64,000 nt of DNA, taken from contig NZ_SSMY01000001.1 of the NCBI RefSeq assembly GCF_004799495.1, positions 62,001-126,000 of the forward strand, written 5' to 3'. The DNA is from Sphingomonas sp. (lineage in GTDB: Bacteria > Pseudomonadota > Alphaproteobacteria > Sphingomonadales > Sphingomonadaceae). Within the stretch, counting starts at the first letter, position 1. Every line of letters begins with the position of its first letter. Under the pieces are notes generated by a model that had not been told where the DNA came from, did not search any database, and saw only the letters and a list, made by a program, of their open reading frames with translations. The translations under genes and the position numbers were made by a program. Shown here piece after piece: positions 1-8,430 of the stretch.

Positions 1-439
1 GCGTCAGCGCCTTGGTCCGCTCCTCGCGCGTCGTCCGCCCCGCGACGATCGCCTGCACCGCGGGGGGCGCTGCCGCGCCCAGGCTGCCGTAGATCAGCCG
101 CCCGACGATGAAGAGCAGGAACGCCATCGTCCCGCCGATCCAGCCGTTGATCCCGGCGAGCAGGAACAATCCGCAGAGACTGAGCGACACCGCGAACCCA
201 CCGACGCCGAGCAGGATCATCGCGCGCCGCCCCTGCCGATCCGACCGGTTGGCCCAGAACGGGGCGGCGATCACCCACAGCAGCGCCGACACCGAAAACG
301 CCGCCGCGACCGCATTGTCGGGCACATGCAGCGACCGGCCTATAGCGGGCAGCACCGATTGCAGCGCGGTGTTCCCCGCCGCGATCGTCAGCATGACGGT
401 GAACAGCAGCGCGAAATCGCGGTCGAACTTCGCGGTCAT
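1..439 (-). CDS. MFS transporter, N-terminal part (runs off the left edge)
   Basis: The reverse strand from an ATG at 437-439 reads without a stop to the window edge, giving about 146 residues that begin MTAKFDRDFALLFTVM. The translation shows alternating hydrophobic helices and a cytoplasmic loop with NRSDRQGRRAMI, which matches the conserved loop 2-3 motif (G-x-x-x-D-R-x-G-R-R) of major facilitator superfamily carriers. Members are inner-membrane secondary transporters with 12 or 14 helices; only about the first four helices are here, so the substrate cannot be told. The last part seen (VAGRTTREERTKAL) resembles the cytoplasmic loop after helix 4. It is divergent from the methyltransferase gene at 573, sharing a 133-bp intergenic space with no obvious repeat. 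Confidence 0.8.
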   Translation of the reverse strand, partial: MTAKFDRDFALLFTVMLTIAAGNTALQSVLPAIGRSLHVPDNAVAAAFSVSALLWVIAAPFWANRSDRQGRRAMILLGVGGFAVSLSLCGLFLLAGINGWIGGTMAFLLFIVGRLIYGSLGAAAPPAVQAIVAGRTTREERTKALT

Positions 440-572
440 GCGGCTACCGAATAACCGGCTAACGCCCCGACACAACCCGTCCGTGCACCCTTAAAGCTTG
501 ATCGAACGTTCGGGCTTTGCGAGAGGGGCTGCTTGGCCGCGCCCCGTCGCGCGGAAAAAACTAAGGAAGATC

Positions 573-1202
573 ATGGCCCATCCTCGCCTTGCCCTCGATC
601 ATGAGGAGACGCGCGCGCGCAAGCTCCCCTCCCCGTGGGCGATGTTCCTGAGCGGATTCCTCAAGCACCCAGTGATGGTCGGGTCGGTGATCGCGTCGTC
701 CAAGGCGCTGCAGAACACGATGCTCGACCGAGTCGACTGGCCGAACACCAAATTGTTCGTCGAATACGGCCCTGGCGTCGGCACGTTCACGCAGAACATC
801 CTCGACCGGCTGGCGCCCGACGGCACCTATATCGCGATCGATACCAACGAGGATTTCATCGACTATCTCGGTCTGAAATTCACCGATTCGCGTTTCATCC
901 CCGTCCTGGGGTCGGCCGCCGATGTCGAGAAGATCGTGGCCGATCACGGATTCGACCACGCCGATTACGTGCTGTCGGGCTTGCCCTTTTCGACCCTGCC
1001 GCACGGCGTCGCGCCGCAGATCGCCGCCGCGACTCACCGCGTGCTCAAGCCCGGTGGCGCGTTCCTGGTCTATCAGTTCCGCCCCAAGGTGCGCGAGTTC
1101 CTGACCCCGCACTGGTCGAATATCGACTACAAGATCGAATGGCGCGCGATCCCGCCGAGCCACAATTTCTGGGCGTGGAAGGACAAGGACGAGGTCAAGT
1201 AA
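573..1202 (+). CDS. Class I SAM-dependent methyltransferase, phospholipid N-methyltransferase (PmtA)-like
   Basis: 209 residues. The SAM-binding motif I is visible at residues 63-70 (VEYGPGVG), preceded by an FLSGFLKHPVMVGSVIASS segment characteristic of the PmtA/rRNA-dimethylase-like branch. In that family the enzyme methylates phosphatidylethanolamine at the inner membrane, so that role is likely but not proven. I chose the ATG at 573 because AAGGAAG sits just upstream (about 563-569); a longer in-frame start at 498 would add 25 poorly conserved residues. The 3' end overlaps the convergent phospholipase-D family gene by 8 bp. The neighbouring PLD-type gene also acts on phospholipids, which fits a lipid-modifying role. 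Confidence 0.75.
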   Translation: MAHPRLALDHEETRARKLPSPWAMFLSGFLKHPVMVGSVIASSKALQNTMLDRVDWPNTKLFVEYGPGVGTFTQNILDRLAPDGTYIAIDTNEDFIDYLGLKFTDSRFIPVLGSAADVEKIVADHGFDHADYVLSGLPFSTLPHGVAPQIAAATHRVLKPGGAFLVYQFRPKVREFLTPHWSNIDYKIEWRAIPPSHNFWAWKDKDEVK

Positions 1203-2367
1203 CCTCGCGCCGGCGCAGCCTCTCGCGCCCGAAATTGAGGCTCCGCGTCACGTTATAGTCGAGCACCGTCATTACGAAGAACGCGCCCGCCTGCTTGACG
1301 CGCATCCACAGGCTCGTGCGCGCCTTGTAGAGCGCAGGGGTGATCCGTTCGGACGCGTCGATCTCGCCCTGAACGTAAGCACGGCAATGCGCGGCGAACG
1401 CCGTGTCCTCGATCCGCAGCATCAGCTCGAGGTTCAGATACAGGCTCCTGATGTCGTAATTGGCGGAGCCGATATAGACGACGTCGTCGATCACGAAGAG
1501 CTTGGTGTGGAGCTTGGTCGGCTGGTATTCGTAAATCTCGACGCGCTTCCTGAGCAGCCCGGCATAGGTGAAGCGCGACGCCCAGATCGCCGCGCCGTGA
1601 TCGTTCTTCGACGCCAGCACGATCCGCGCGACCCCACGCATCCCGATCCGGTCGAGCCGGCGCAGCATGCCCGGGCTCGGCGCGAAATAGGCGCTGATCA
1701 GGTCGGCGCGCATCGCGCTACGCAAATCCTGCTTGATCGCGCGCGCCCACGGCGAGGGTTTCCGCGTCGGTCCGCCGAACAGCCAGCGCGTCTTGCCCTC
1801 GGGCTCGCTCCATTTCGACAAGAGCGCGCGGAGCGAGCGGAGCGGCGGCGTCTCTTCCTTGGCCCATTGATCGAGCGCGTCGAAGTAACCGGTCAGGTGC
1901 GCCGCCGACGGCCCTTCGATGTAGAAGCCCAGGTCGCGCCACGCCTGGTCCTCGGCGGTGCCGAAATACGAATCCTGGATGTTGAACCCGCCGATGATCA
2001 CGCGCGCCTCGTCGGCGAGCGCGAGCTTCTGGTGGTTGCGCAGCAGGTAACGCCGTCCCCAGCGCGGGACGAAGCGGCACACGTCGACCCCGGCATCGCG
2101 GAGCGGCTCGAAGAAACGCGCGGCCTGCGCATGCTCGCTGCCCAGCCCGTCGACGATCAGCTTTACCGCGACCCCGCGGCGCGCCGCGTCGATCATCGCC
2201 TGGCGCACCTTCGCCCCCGCCTCGTCGTCGACATAGATGTAATAGAGGATGCGCAAGCTACGCTCGGCACCCGCGATCAGGTCGAGCAACGCAGCCAGCC
2301 GTTCGGGCCCTTCGGTGATCAGCCGCAGCGTGTCGCCCTCGATCGTGAAACTGGGTTCGCCGGCCAT
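1195..2367 (-). CDS. Phospholipase D-like / cardiolipin synthase family protein
   Basis: 390 residues with the two HKD motifs that define the superfamily: H112-x-K114-x4-D119 followed by GG, and H287-x-K289-x4-D294 followed by GSAN. The two histidines form one active site that transfers phosphatidyl groups through a phosphohistidine intermediate. Sequence layout is like soluble bacterial cardiolipin synthase (ClsB-type) proteins: there is no N-terminal membrane hairpin. The start at 2367 is supported by AGAAGG five bases upstream; in-frame alternatives extend to 2463 but overlap the region upstream of rpoZ. Whether it makes cardiolipin or hydrolyses another phosphodiester cannot be decided from the sequence. 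Confidence 0.85.
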   Translation of the reverse strand: MAGEPSFTIEGDTLRLITEGPERLAALLDLIAGAERSLRILYYIYVDDEAGAKVRQAMIDAARRGVAVKLIVDGLGSEHAQAARFFEPLRDAGVDVCRFVPRWGRRYLLRNHQKLALADEARVIIGGFNIQDSYFGTAEDQAWRDLGFYIEGPSAAHLTGYFDALDQWAKEETPPLRSLRALLSKWSEPEGKTRWLFGGPTRKPSPWARAIKQDLRSAMRADLISAYFAPSPGMLRRLDRIGMRGVARIVLASKNDHGAAIWASRFTYAGLLRKRVEIYEYQPTKLHTKLFVIDDVVYIGSANYDIRSLYLNLELMLRIEDTAFAAHCRAYVQGEIDASERITPALYKARTSLWMRVKQAGAFFVMTVLDYNVTRSLNFGRERLRRREVT

Positions 2368-2490
2368 CGCGCCTTCTATCGCGGGCGCCGCGCAGCGAGG
2401 CAAGCGGTGCGATTTTCTTGACTCTCCGCCCCGCGTTGTCCTAGGGCGCGCGGCTTCCCACATAGTGGTTTTTGCAAAGGATCAGCGTTC

Positions 2491-2835
2491 ATGGCGCGCG
2501 TCACCGTCGAAGATTGCGTCGACAAGGTTTCCAACCGTTTCGACCTGGTGCTGTTCGCAGCCCAGCGCGCGCGCCAGATTTCGGGCGGCGCCGACCTGAC
2601 GATCGACCGCGACCGCGACAAGAATCCGGTCGTGGCGCTGCGCGAGATCGCCGAGGAAACGGTGCGGCCCGACCACCTGCAGGAAGCCGTGATCGGCGGC
2701 ATGCAGAAGGTCCAGATCGACGACGACGACACGCCCGACGAGATCGGCTCGCTGTCGCAGTCGGCCGAAGCGCTGCGCCTCACCGCCGCCGCGCCGCCGC
2801 GGAACCAGAACCTGGGTGGGGACTACGACGGCTAA
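2491..2835 (+). CDS. rpoZ: DNA-directed RNA polymerase omega subunit
   Basis: 114 residues starting [20 protein letters not shown], the signature N-terminus of omega, followed by AAQRARQIS and the [10 protein letters not shown] segment that wraps the beta-prime C-terminal tail. Omega chaperones beta-prime into the polymerase and in many bacteria forms part of a ppGpp site. The acidic, variable C-terminus (about residues 75-114) is usual in alphaproteobacteria. It stands alone here rather than next to spoT or gmk, and is followed by a strong hairpin at 2845-2867. Confidence 0.97.
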   Translation: MARVTVEDCVDKVSNRFDLVLFAAQRARQISGGADLTIDRDRDKNPVVALREIAEETVRPDHLQEAVIGGMQKVQIDDDDTPDEIGSLSQSAEALRLTAAAPPRNQNLGGDYDG

Positions 2836-2844
2836 GCCCGACCG

Positions 2845-2867
2845 ACGACGCGGCTTCGCCGCGTCGT
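2845..2867. terminator. Hairpin between convergent rpoZ and the winged-helix gene
   Basis: ACGACGCGGC-TTC-GCCGCGTCGT forms a perfect 10-bp stem with a 3-base loop, in the 36-bp space between two convergent genes. There is no T-run on either side, so it would be a weak intrinsic terminator or a barrier to read-through in both directions. The same GACGACGCGGCTT core recurs at about 24155-24175, so it is also a dispersed repeat unit. Confidence 0.6.
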
Positions 2868-2871
2868 ACCC

Positions 2872-3771
2872 TCACCACCGCGGATCGTAACTGGCGAGGC
2901 ATTTGTCGCCCAGCGGCTTGTAGCCGTTCCTGCACATGGCGCGGATCATCACCGTCACCGGGTGATCGGGGCCGCAATAGCGCTTGGCTTTGGCGATGCT
3001 GTAGGCGGTGTCGCCCCATTTGTTGCGCGTATCGAGCCGCGCGCCCGCTTCGAGCAGGGTGCGGGCGATGATCAGCATCTTGCGGCGGTCGTGGCCCGGA
3101 TCCCATTCGCAGATGTTGAGCAGCGTGTTCATGGCGCCGTTTCGTTCGGTGTCGAACGGCGTGTTGGGGTCCCAGCCGCGCTGCAGCAGGTTTTCGACCG
3201 CGCGCAAATCGAGCGACCGGAGCGCGATCTTCTCTTCGGCGGCGGCCGGCGGCGGTAGCGCCGTCAGCGCTGGTGCGGCCACGCTACGCGGCGACAGCTC
3301 GGCGAACGCGAGCCAGGCTCCGACGACGGCCAGGGCCAGTACTCCCGCCGCGACCGCCCGGCGGCGACCGGTTGCTCGCCCATTGCCGAAACGCGCGATC
3401 TCGGGCATCCCGCGGACATCGACCTCCACCGGCGCGATCAGCCGATAACCCAGACGCGGCACCGTTTCGATCGGGCCGTCCTCGGCCGGCCCAGCGCCCA
3501 GCGCCCTGCGCAACTTGACCATCGCGGTCGCGAGCGACGCCTCGACCACGGTGACGTCTGGCCACACCGCGTCGAGCAGTTCGTCTTTGGTGACGACCTC
3601 GCCGGGCCGTAACAGCAGTTCGCGCAGGATCTGGAGCGGCTTCGTCTCGACGTCGACCCGCCGGCCGTCGACGTGCAGCTCCCAGCTGGCTTCGTCGAAT
3701 TCGACGGACGCGAATCGCCATCGCCGCCGCTGGCGGCCAATCTCCGGCTTCCCCCTCTCGATCTCCCCCAT
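2872..3771 (-). CDS. Membrane-anchored winged-helix regulator with C-terminal ankyrin-like domain
   Basis: 299 residues in three parts. Residues about 18-115 are an OmpR/PhoB-type winged helix (pattern LLRPGEVVTKDELLDAVW, then ETVPRLGYRLI, the wing). Residues about 139-158 are a single hydrophobic membrane span after a basic RRR. Residues about 185-275 resemble two to three ankyrin repeats (AVENLLQRGWDPNTP, ARTLLEAGARLDTRNKWGD). This is the CadC/ToxR architecture: a cytoplasmic DNA-binding domain tied to a periplasmic sensor. It is divergent from the secreted M14-like hydrolase at 3866, and a triple direct repeat with 11-bp spacing lies between them. It probably regulates itself and that neighbour; the signal is unknown. 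Confidence 0.8.
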   Translation of the reverse strand: MGEIERGKPEIGRQRRRWRFASVEFDEASWELHVDGRRVDVETKPLQILRELLLRPGEVVTKDELLDAVWPDVTVVEASLATAMVKLRRALGAGPAEDGPIETVPRLGYRLIAPVEVDVRGMPEIARFGNGRATGRRRAVAAGVLALAVVGAWLAFAELSPRSVAAPALTALPPPAAAEEKIALRSLDLRAVENLLQRGWDPNTPFDTERNGAMNTLLNICEWDPGHDRRKMLIIARTLLEAGARLDTRNKWGDTAYSIAKAKRYCGPDHPVTVMIRAMCRNGYKPLGDKCLASYDPRW

Positions 3772-3780
3772 CGAGCGTTC

Positions 3781-3808
3781 CTTCAGAGAATCTTCAGTTC
3801 TTCGTCAG
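3781..3808. promoter_or_regulatory. Candidate operator: three direct repeats at 11-bp spacing
   Basis: CTTCAG at 3781-3786, CTTCAG at 3792-3797 and CGTCAG at 3803-3808 are spaced exactly 11 bp apart, one helical turn. OmpR/PhoB-type winged helices bind head-to-tail direct repeats with that period. The site lies 9 bp upstream of the winged-helix gene's start and 57 bp upstream of the M14-like gene, so it could control both. No experiment supports it; the assignment is from spacing, sequence and position only. Confidence 0.5.
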
Positions 3809-3865
3809 GACAGACTCGATGAGACTGGCTCACGATCGTCCCCAGCACAAGAGGGGGGATCGGAC

Positions 3866-4978
3866 GTGGGTGGGGCACGTTTCCCGGGCGCCGTTTGCGC
3901 GCTCACACTGACATTGGCCGCCGCCGCGGCAACGGGACAGACGGCAGCGCGAACGATCGGCAAAACCATCGGCCTGGCCGACCCGTATCCCGACGGCACG
4001 ACCCGCGCGCCGGTCGATCCGCTCGTCATGCGCGACGACGATTTCGCCCGCAATCGCGACCCGTCCCTATGGTCGGGGCTCACCGTCGAACGGATATCCT
4101 TTCGCGAAAACCGCGCACGCTGGGCGTTCTGGCGGATCGTCAATGCCGGCCGGCCGGGCGGCGTGCTGTGGGTTGTCCCGCACGACAACGAAAACGGCGC
4201 GTTCGACGCCGCGCTGCGCGCGGTCGGCCGATACGGCGGGATTCTGATCGCGGTCGACACGAGCGCCGACGACCATTCCTATGCCGCGCGCCTTAACCGC
4301 AACGTCGATCGGGGGGCGCCGATCGATCCCAACCGCAATTTCACCGACGCCGCGCCGCGTTATGTCGGTGCGCTACTGGCGGACCTGCGGCTTGGCCCGC
4401 GGCTGATCGTCGCGCTGCATTCCAACGCGCCGGGGTTCGACAGCGGCGGCTCGACGTGCGCGACGGCGCCGCGCGGCGGCAGCGGCGGGATCTCAATCCG
4501 CGTGTGCAGCGACCGCTACCACCCCGTCGTATCGCGCAGCCGCGCCTGGCCGTTCGACGACGACGACAGCATGGCTATCATCCCCTATGGCGCCGTGCGC
4601 GGGCGCGCCGCGACGTTCTGTGGCCCGGCCTTGCAGGCCGCCGACTTCAACATTGCGTTCGAATATGTTCGGATCAGCGATGGGTCGCTGTCCAACTATG
4701 CGCTTCTCCACGGCCTGCGGTACGTCAATTTCGAGACCAGGGACCTCGGCAACCAGGCGGCCCAGCGCGACGCCGCGCGCGCACGGCTGACCAGCATGAT
4801 CGAGACGATGATGGTGCGTTGCCTGCCCGGCGGCACCGTGCCGCCGGCCGCGCCTGCCGTCACGATCGCGGCGACTGAGCCGGCACCGTCCGTGCCTGCC
4901 GTAACGGCGCTGGCAACGACCCCGGTCGCGCTGTCACCGATGCCGAGCACGGCGGTTGCGCCTCAGCCCGCACCGTAA
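3866..4978 (+). CDS. Secreted M14-like metallocarboxypeptidase/amidase-like protein
   Basis: 370 residues from a GTG start at 3866, chosen for the upstream GAGGGGGG and because it places a signal peptide (residues about 1-28, core CALTLTLAAAAA) at the N-terminus. Several landmarks of zinc carboxypeptidases of the M14 type can be seen in order: H106-x-x-E109 (PHDNE), DPNRNF at 154-159, and a third possible zinc ligand H185 (ALHSN). A Glu near residue 290 (NFET) could be the catalytic base. The last 45 residues are Ala/Pro/Thr-rich. The likely role is hydrolysis of an amide or peptide bond in the periplasm. Overall similarity is too weak to name a substrate. Divergent from the winged-helix regulator gene. 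Confidence 0.6.
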   Translation: MGGARFPGAVCALTLTLAAAAATGQTAARTIGKTIGLADPYPDGTTRAPVDPLVMRDDDFARNRDPSLWSGLTVERISFRENRARWAFWRIVNAGRPGGVLWVVPHDNENGAFDAALRAVGRYGGILIAVDTSADDHSYAARLNRNVDRGAPIDPNRNFTDAAPRYVGALLADLRLGPRLIVALHSNAPGFDSGGSTCATAPRGGSGGISIRVCSDRYHPVVSRSRAWPFDDDDSMAIIPYGAVRGRAATFCGPALQAADFNIAFEYVRISDGSLSNYALLHGLRYVNFETRDLGNQAAQRDAARARLTSMIETMMVRCLPGGTVPPAAPAVTIAATEPAPSVPAVTALATTPVALSPMPSTAVAPQPAP

Positions 4979-4995
4979 ACACTGCGCCGTGCCGC

Positions 4996-5670
4996 CTATC
5001 CGACCGGGTTCTCCAAAGCAGCAGCAGCCCGCCGCGCCTCGCCGCGCCGTTTCGCGCGTCGCCCGTACCAAAACGACCACAAGCTCAGTGCGCCCATCGT
5101 GCCGTAGCTCAGGATCGGGTTGACGATCAGATACTCGCGCACGCTCAGCGTGAACACGAGCACCACGCCCAGCGTCACATCCGCGACCAGACCGAACCCC
5201 CACACCAGGGTCATCACCGTCATCGTGCGGCGGAATGCGGCATGGACCTGGAGCGCCGCGAACGCTTCCGCCTCGCCCTCCGACTTGCGGCGCATGCTCG
5301 CGCGCGCCAGCTGGTAGACCAGCGGCTTGCCGACGAGCGCCGAGCCCAGGAACACCAGCCCGATCGCCCCGGTGACGAGCTTCTCGCGCAACAACAGGAA
5401 TTGCGGGCCACCGCCGCCGAGCATCGCGAGCAGCGACAGCACGATCCCGGCCAGCACCAGCACCGATAGCGCGTCGACCCGGCGGCGCCGCGCGAATTCG
5501 ACCAGGCTCCACAAGGTCGGCGGTGCGGAGGACGCGATCAGCGCCTTGACCTCACCGAGCGACGGCTGCGCATAGGAATAGATCGCATAGGGCAGGATGA
5601 AGTTGACGAGCGCCTCGACGAGGACGTGGCCGCCATTCTTGCGGAGCCAGCCGACAATATTGGCAATCAT
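4996..5670 (-). CDS. VC0807-type multi-span inner-membrane protein
   Basis: 224 residues with five or six predicted membrane segments, beginning MIANIVGWLRKNGGHVLVEA and containing LPYAIYSYAQPSLGEVKALI. This arrangement resembles the uncharacterised VC0807 family, distantly like septation protein A. Function unknown. The ATG at 5670 is preceded by GAGGTGG and overlaps the rlmE stop in an ATGA arrangement, so it is translated as the last gene of the ppx-rlmE operon. An upstream in-frame start would lie within rlmE and has no ribosome site. Confidence 0.65.
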   Translation of the reverse strand: MIANIVGWLRKNGGHVLVEALVNFILPYAIYSYAQPSLGEVKALIASSAPPTLWSLVEFARRRRVDALSVLVLAGIVLSLLAMLGGGGPQFLLLREKLVTGAIGLVFLGSALVGKPLVYQLARASMRRKSEGEAEAFAALQVHAAFRRTMTVMTLVWGFGLVADVTLGVVLVFTLSVREYLIVNPILSYGTMGALSLWSFWYGRRAKRRGEARRAAAALENPVG

Positions 5671-6365
5671 ACACCACCTCGCTGGTCGGCTGGCCGACCC
5701 TTGAAGCCCTGCGCGACGACGAACCATTCGACCGACCCTTTGCGGCTGGCAGGCGGCTTGGCATGCTTCACGGATCCGAAGTTGCGCTTCATTTCCGCTA
5801 CCAGCGTGGAGTCCGCGCCGCCTGCGAATACCTTCGACACGAACGTACCGCCGGGCTGGAGCACGTCGATCGCGAACGCCAGCGCGGTTTCGACCAGCGC
5901 CATCGTGCGCAGGGCATCGGTCTGCGGGTGACCGACCGTATTCGCCGCCATGTCGGATACGACCAGATCGGGCGCGCCGCCGAGTTCTTCGATCAGCCGG
6001 CCCGGCGCGGCGTCGGCCATGAAATCCATCTGCAGGATCGTCACACCGTCGATCGGATCGACGGGCAACAGGTCGATCCCGACGATCGCGGCTTTGGGTG
6101 CCGCCTTTCGCACGACTTGGCTCCAGCCGCCGGGCGCGAGGCCGAGGTCGACCACGCGCTTGACGCCCTTGAGGAACCCGAACTTCTCGTCGAGCTCGAG
6201 CAGTTTGTAGGCCGCGCGGCTGCGATACCCTTCGGCCTTGGCGCGCTTGACGTACGGGTCGTTGAGCTGGCGTTCGAGCCAGCGGGTCGATTGCGCGGTG
6301 CGCCGCCGCGCGGTCTTGACGCGGGTGTGGCCGCCGCCAGAACCCCTCACGGCTCCCCCCTTCAT
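5667..6365 (-). CDS. rlmE: 23S rRNA 2'-O-ribose U2552 methyltransferase
   Basis: 232 residues. It methylates the 2'-OH of U2552 in the A-loop of 23S rRNA on the 50S subunit, using SAM. The SAM motif DLGLAPGGWSQV is at residues about 73-84 and the K-D-K catalytic set fits K54 (AAYKLLELDEKF), D138 (SDMAAN) and K178 (FVSKVF). The basic N-terminal 30 residues are longer than in E. coli, as usual in alphaproteobacteria. Starts in an ATGA overlap with ppx; co-transcribed with it. Confidence 0.95.
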   Translation of the reverse strand: MKGGAVRGSGGGHTRVKTARRRTAQSTRWLERQLNDPYVKRAKAEGYRSRAAYKLLELDEKFGFLKGVKRVVDLGLAPGGWSQVVRKAAPKAAIVGIDLLPVDPIDGVTILQMDFMADAAPGRLIEELGGAPDLVVSDMAANTVGHPQTDALRTMALVETALAFAIDVLQPGGTFVSKVFAGGADSTLVAEMKRNFGSVKHAKPPASRKGSVEWFVVAQGFKGRPADQRGGV

Positions 6366-7420
6366 GGCCGGTTCGCCCCCATCAGCCGGCGCAAAATGCC
6401 CTCGCGAATGCCGCGGTCGGCGACGGCGAGCCGCTCGGCGGGCCACACGTCCATGATCGATTCGAGGATCGCGCAGCCGGCGACGACCAAGTCGGCGCGC
6501 TCCGTCCCGATGCACGGGAAGCGCGCGCGCTCGGCGAGCGACATGCCCGACAGGTCGCTCGAAATGCGCCGCATCGATTCGGCGGGCACGATCAAGCCGT
6601 CGACCAGCGCGCGATCGTAATGGTCGAGTTCGAGATAGACGCTGGCGAGCGTCGTCACCGTGCCCGAGGTGCCGAGCAAGCGCGGCGCGACCGGCGATTT
6701 GGGGAGGCGGTCGGCAAATTTGACGAAGGCCTCGGTCGCGAGGCTGCGCATGCGCGCATAGGCCGCGAGCCGTTCGGCGCTGTCCGCCGCGCCCTCGCCG
6801 CCGGCATGCTCGGTCAGCGACACCACACCCCACGGCGCCGAATGCCAGTCGAGCACGCGAGGTTCGGGCCCGCTCGCGTCGATCAACACCAATTCGGTCG
6901 ACCCGCCGCCGATGTCGAAGATCAGCGCCGGTCCCTCGCCCGGCTCCATCAGCGCGTGGCAGCCGAGCACTGCGAGCCGCGCTTCCTCCTCGGCGGAGAT
7001 GATGTCGAGCCGGATTCCCGTCTCGCGATAGGCACGCTCTATGAAGGCGGGGCCGTTGGCGGCCTGGCGGCAGGCCTCGGTCGCGACCGAGCGCGCGACG
7101 AGCACGTTGCGGCGGCGCAATTTGTCCGAACAGACCTTCAAGGCGGCGATGGTGCGGTCGATCGCCGCGTCGGAAAGCCGCCCGCTCGCCGCCAGCCCCT
7201 CGCCCAGCCGAACGATCCGCGAGAAGGCATCGACCACCGCGAAGCCGTTGCCCTGCGGCCGCGCGATCAGCAGGCGGCAATTGTTGGTGCCCAGATCGAG
7301 CGCGGCATAATACGGCGCATCGTGCCAGCGCTTTCGCAGGTGAGGCGCCGGACGGGCAAACCCCGGGCCTTGGGCCTGGGGCGGGTGCCGATGCGGCATC
7401 GTCGTGGGATGATCTCCCAT
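6362..7420 (-). CDS. ppx: Ppx/GppA exopolyphosphatase-pppGpp phosphatase family protein
   Basis: 352 residues. The ASKHA ATPase fold is clear: phosphate-1 loop ALDLGTNNCRLLI at about 40-52, catalytic Glu region SVATEACRQA near 110-120, and the second phosphate loop FDIGGGSTELVLI near 170-182. The enzymes remove terminal phosphates from polyphosphate or from pppGpp. At this length it has the phosphatase core without the C-terminal HD domain of E. coli Ppx. It heads the operon ppx-rlmE-VC0807-like. The first 30 residues are Pro/His-rich and poorly conserved, so the true start may be slightly downstream. Confidence 0.85.
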   Translation of the reverse strand: MGDHPTTMPHRHPPQAQGPGFARPAPHLRKRWHDAPYYAALDLGTNNCRLLIARPQGNGFAVVDAFSRIVRLGEGLAASGRLSDAAIDRTIAALKVCSDKLRRRNVLVARSVATEACRQAANGPAFIERAYRETGIRLDIISAEEEARLAVLGCHALMEPGEGPALIFDIGGGSTELVLIDASGPEPRVLDWHSAPWGVVSLTEHAGGEGAADSAERLAAYARMRSLATEAFVKFADRLPKSPVAPRLLGTSGTVTTLASVYLELDHYDRALVDGLIVPAESMRRISSDLSGMSLAERARFPCIGTERADLVVAGCAILESIMDVWPAERLAVADRGIREGILRRLMGANRP

Positions 7421-7570
7421 GCCGTCGCTCTTTATGTTCTTGCGGCCCGGCCCAAAGCCCTCCGCTGCTTGGGGCGAGGATTAGCGCAAAGGCGCGCGCC
7501 CGACAACCAATCGTTATGGGCGTGGGGCCTTGACCGCCCCAGCGCGCTTGCCTAGAGCGCGGCCCGCGAT

Positions 7571-7644
7571 TGCCCGATCCTCTAATGGTAAGAGAGCGGA
7601 CTCTGACTCCGTCAATCAAGGTTCGAATCCTTGTCGGGCATCCA
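7571..7644 (+). tRNA. tRNA-Gln (anticodon CUG)
   Basis: The 7-bp acceptor stem is TGCCCGA (7571-7577) with TCGGGCA (7634-7640). The T arm has GTTCGAATC. The anticodon loop CTCTGAC (7601-7607) places CTG in the anticodon position, reading CAG. A discriminator T and an encoded CCA (7642-7644) follow. It lies between divergent ppx and the downstream DUF4129 operon. Confidence 0.93.
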
Positions 7645-7704
7645 GCTTTCCCGTTTCCAGAATATCTTAGCGGTTGCGTAGGCTACGCGACCGGGTAAGC
7701 ATCC

Positions 7705-8430
7705 ATGCGTGGGTTCGGGGGCGGAAATCGCGTGAGCGGGGGTAACGAGCAAGCGGCCACCGCGGCGCAGCGGCTTGCCGACGCGCATCGCGCGCTCCGC
7801 GCCGATCCGACGATCCAGTTCGGCATGGGACCCGCGCCGCTGCCCAAACCGTTCGAGATTCCCGGCTGGCTCCGCTGGCTGCTCGATGCGCTGCGGCCGA
7901 TCGGGCGGTTCTTCAAATGGATCACGAGCTTCATGCCCGCGGCGCCGCTCGCGCAGATCCTGTTGTGGTCGGTGATCGTCATCCTCGCGCTCACGCTGAT
8001 CTGGCTGATCGTCGACCGGATCCGCGCGGGCGAATGGCGCACGCCGTTCAGCAAGCGCCCCGCGCGGCAAGTCGCGGTCGAGCAGCAGGAAGAGGAATGG
8101 GCGCCCGATTTCGCGCCGGCGCGGGCTTGGCTCGATGAGGCAGACGCGCTGGCGGCGCGGGGGCTGTACGCGGAGGCCGTGCACCACCTGCTGTTCCGCT
8201 CGGTCGAGGATATCCAACGCCGGCGACCGCGTGTGGTGCGGCCTTCCCTGACCAGCCGCGAACTGTCGGTGGCGACCGGCATTCCGACCGTCGCCCGCGC
8301 GTTGTTCGCGCGGATCGCGGGGTATGTCGAAGCCAGCCTGTTCGGTGGGCGCGCGGTCGGCGCCGACGACTGGATGCAGGCGCGCGCGGCCTATGCCGAC
8401 TTCGCGCTACCCGGGCAGTGGAAGGCATGA
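7705..8430 (+). CDS. DUF4129 domain-containing membrane protein
   Basis: 241 residues. One membrane span at about 88-108 (QILLWSVIVILALTLIWLIV) is followed by a cytoplasmic helical C-terminus with ARAWLDEADALAARGLYAEAVHHLL and RPSLTSRELS, the conserved DUF4129 core also found at the C-terminus of some transglutaminase-like proteins. No transglutaminase domain is present. It is the first gene of the MoxR/DUF58 operon and is coupled to the next gene by ATGA. A GTG at 7732 (MSGGNEQAAT) has a good purine-rich site and is an alternative start. Confidence 0.75.
   Translation: MRGFGGGNRVSGGNEQAATAAQRLADAHRALRADPTIQFGMGPAPLPKPFEIPGWLRWLLDALRPIGRFFKWITSFMPAAPLAQILLWSVIVILALTLIWLIVDRIRAGEWRTPFSKRPARQVAVEQQEEEWAPDFAPARAWLDEADALAARGLYAEAVHHLLFRSVEDIQRRRPRVVRPSLTSRELSVATGIPTVARALFARIAGYVEASLFGGRAVGADDWMQARAAYADFALPGQWKA

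Noticed and set aside
1195..1202. Overlap of the methyltransferase and PLD-family genes as a possible regulatory feature
   Set aside because: A convergent 8-bp overlap is common in compact genomes and needs no special explanation.
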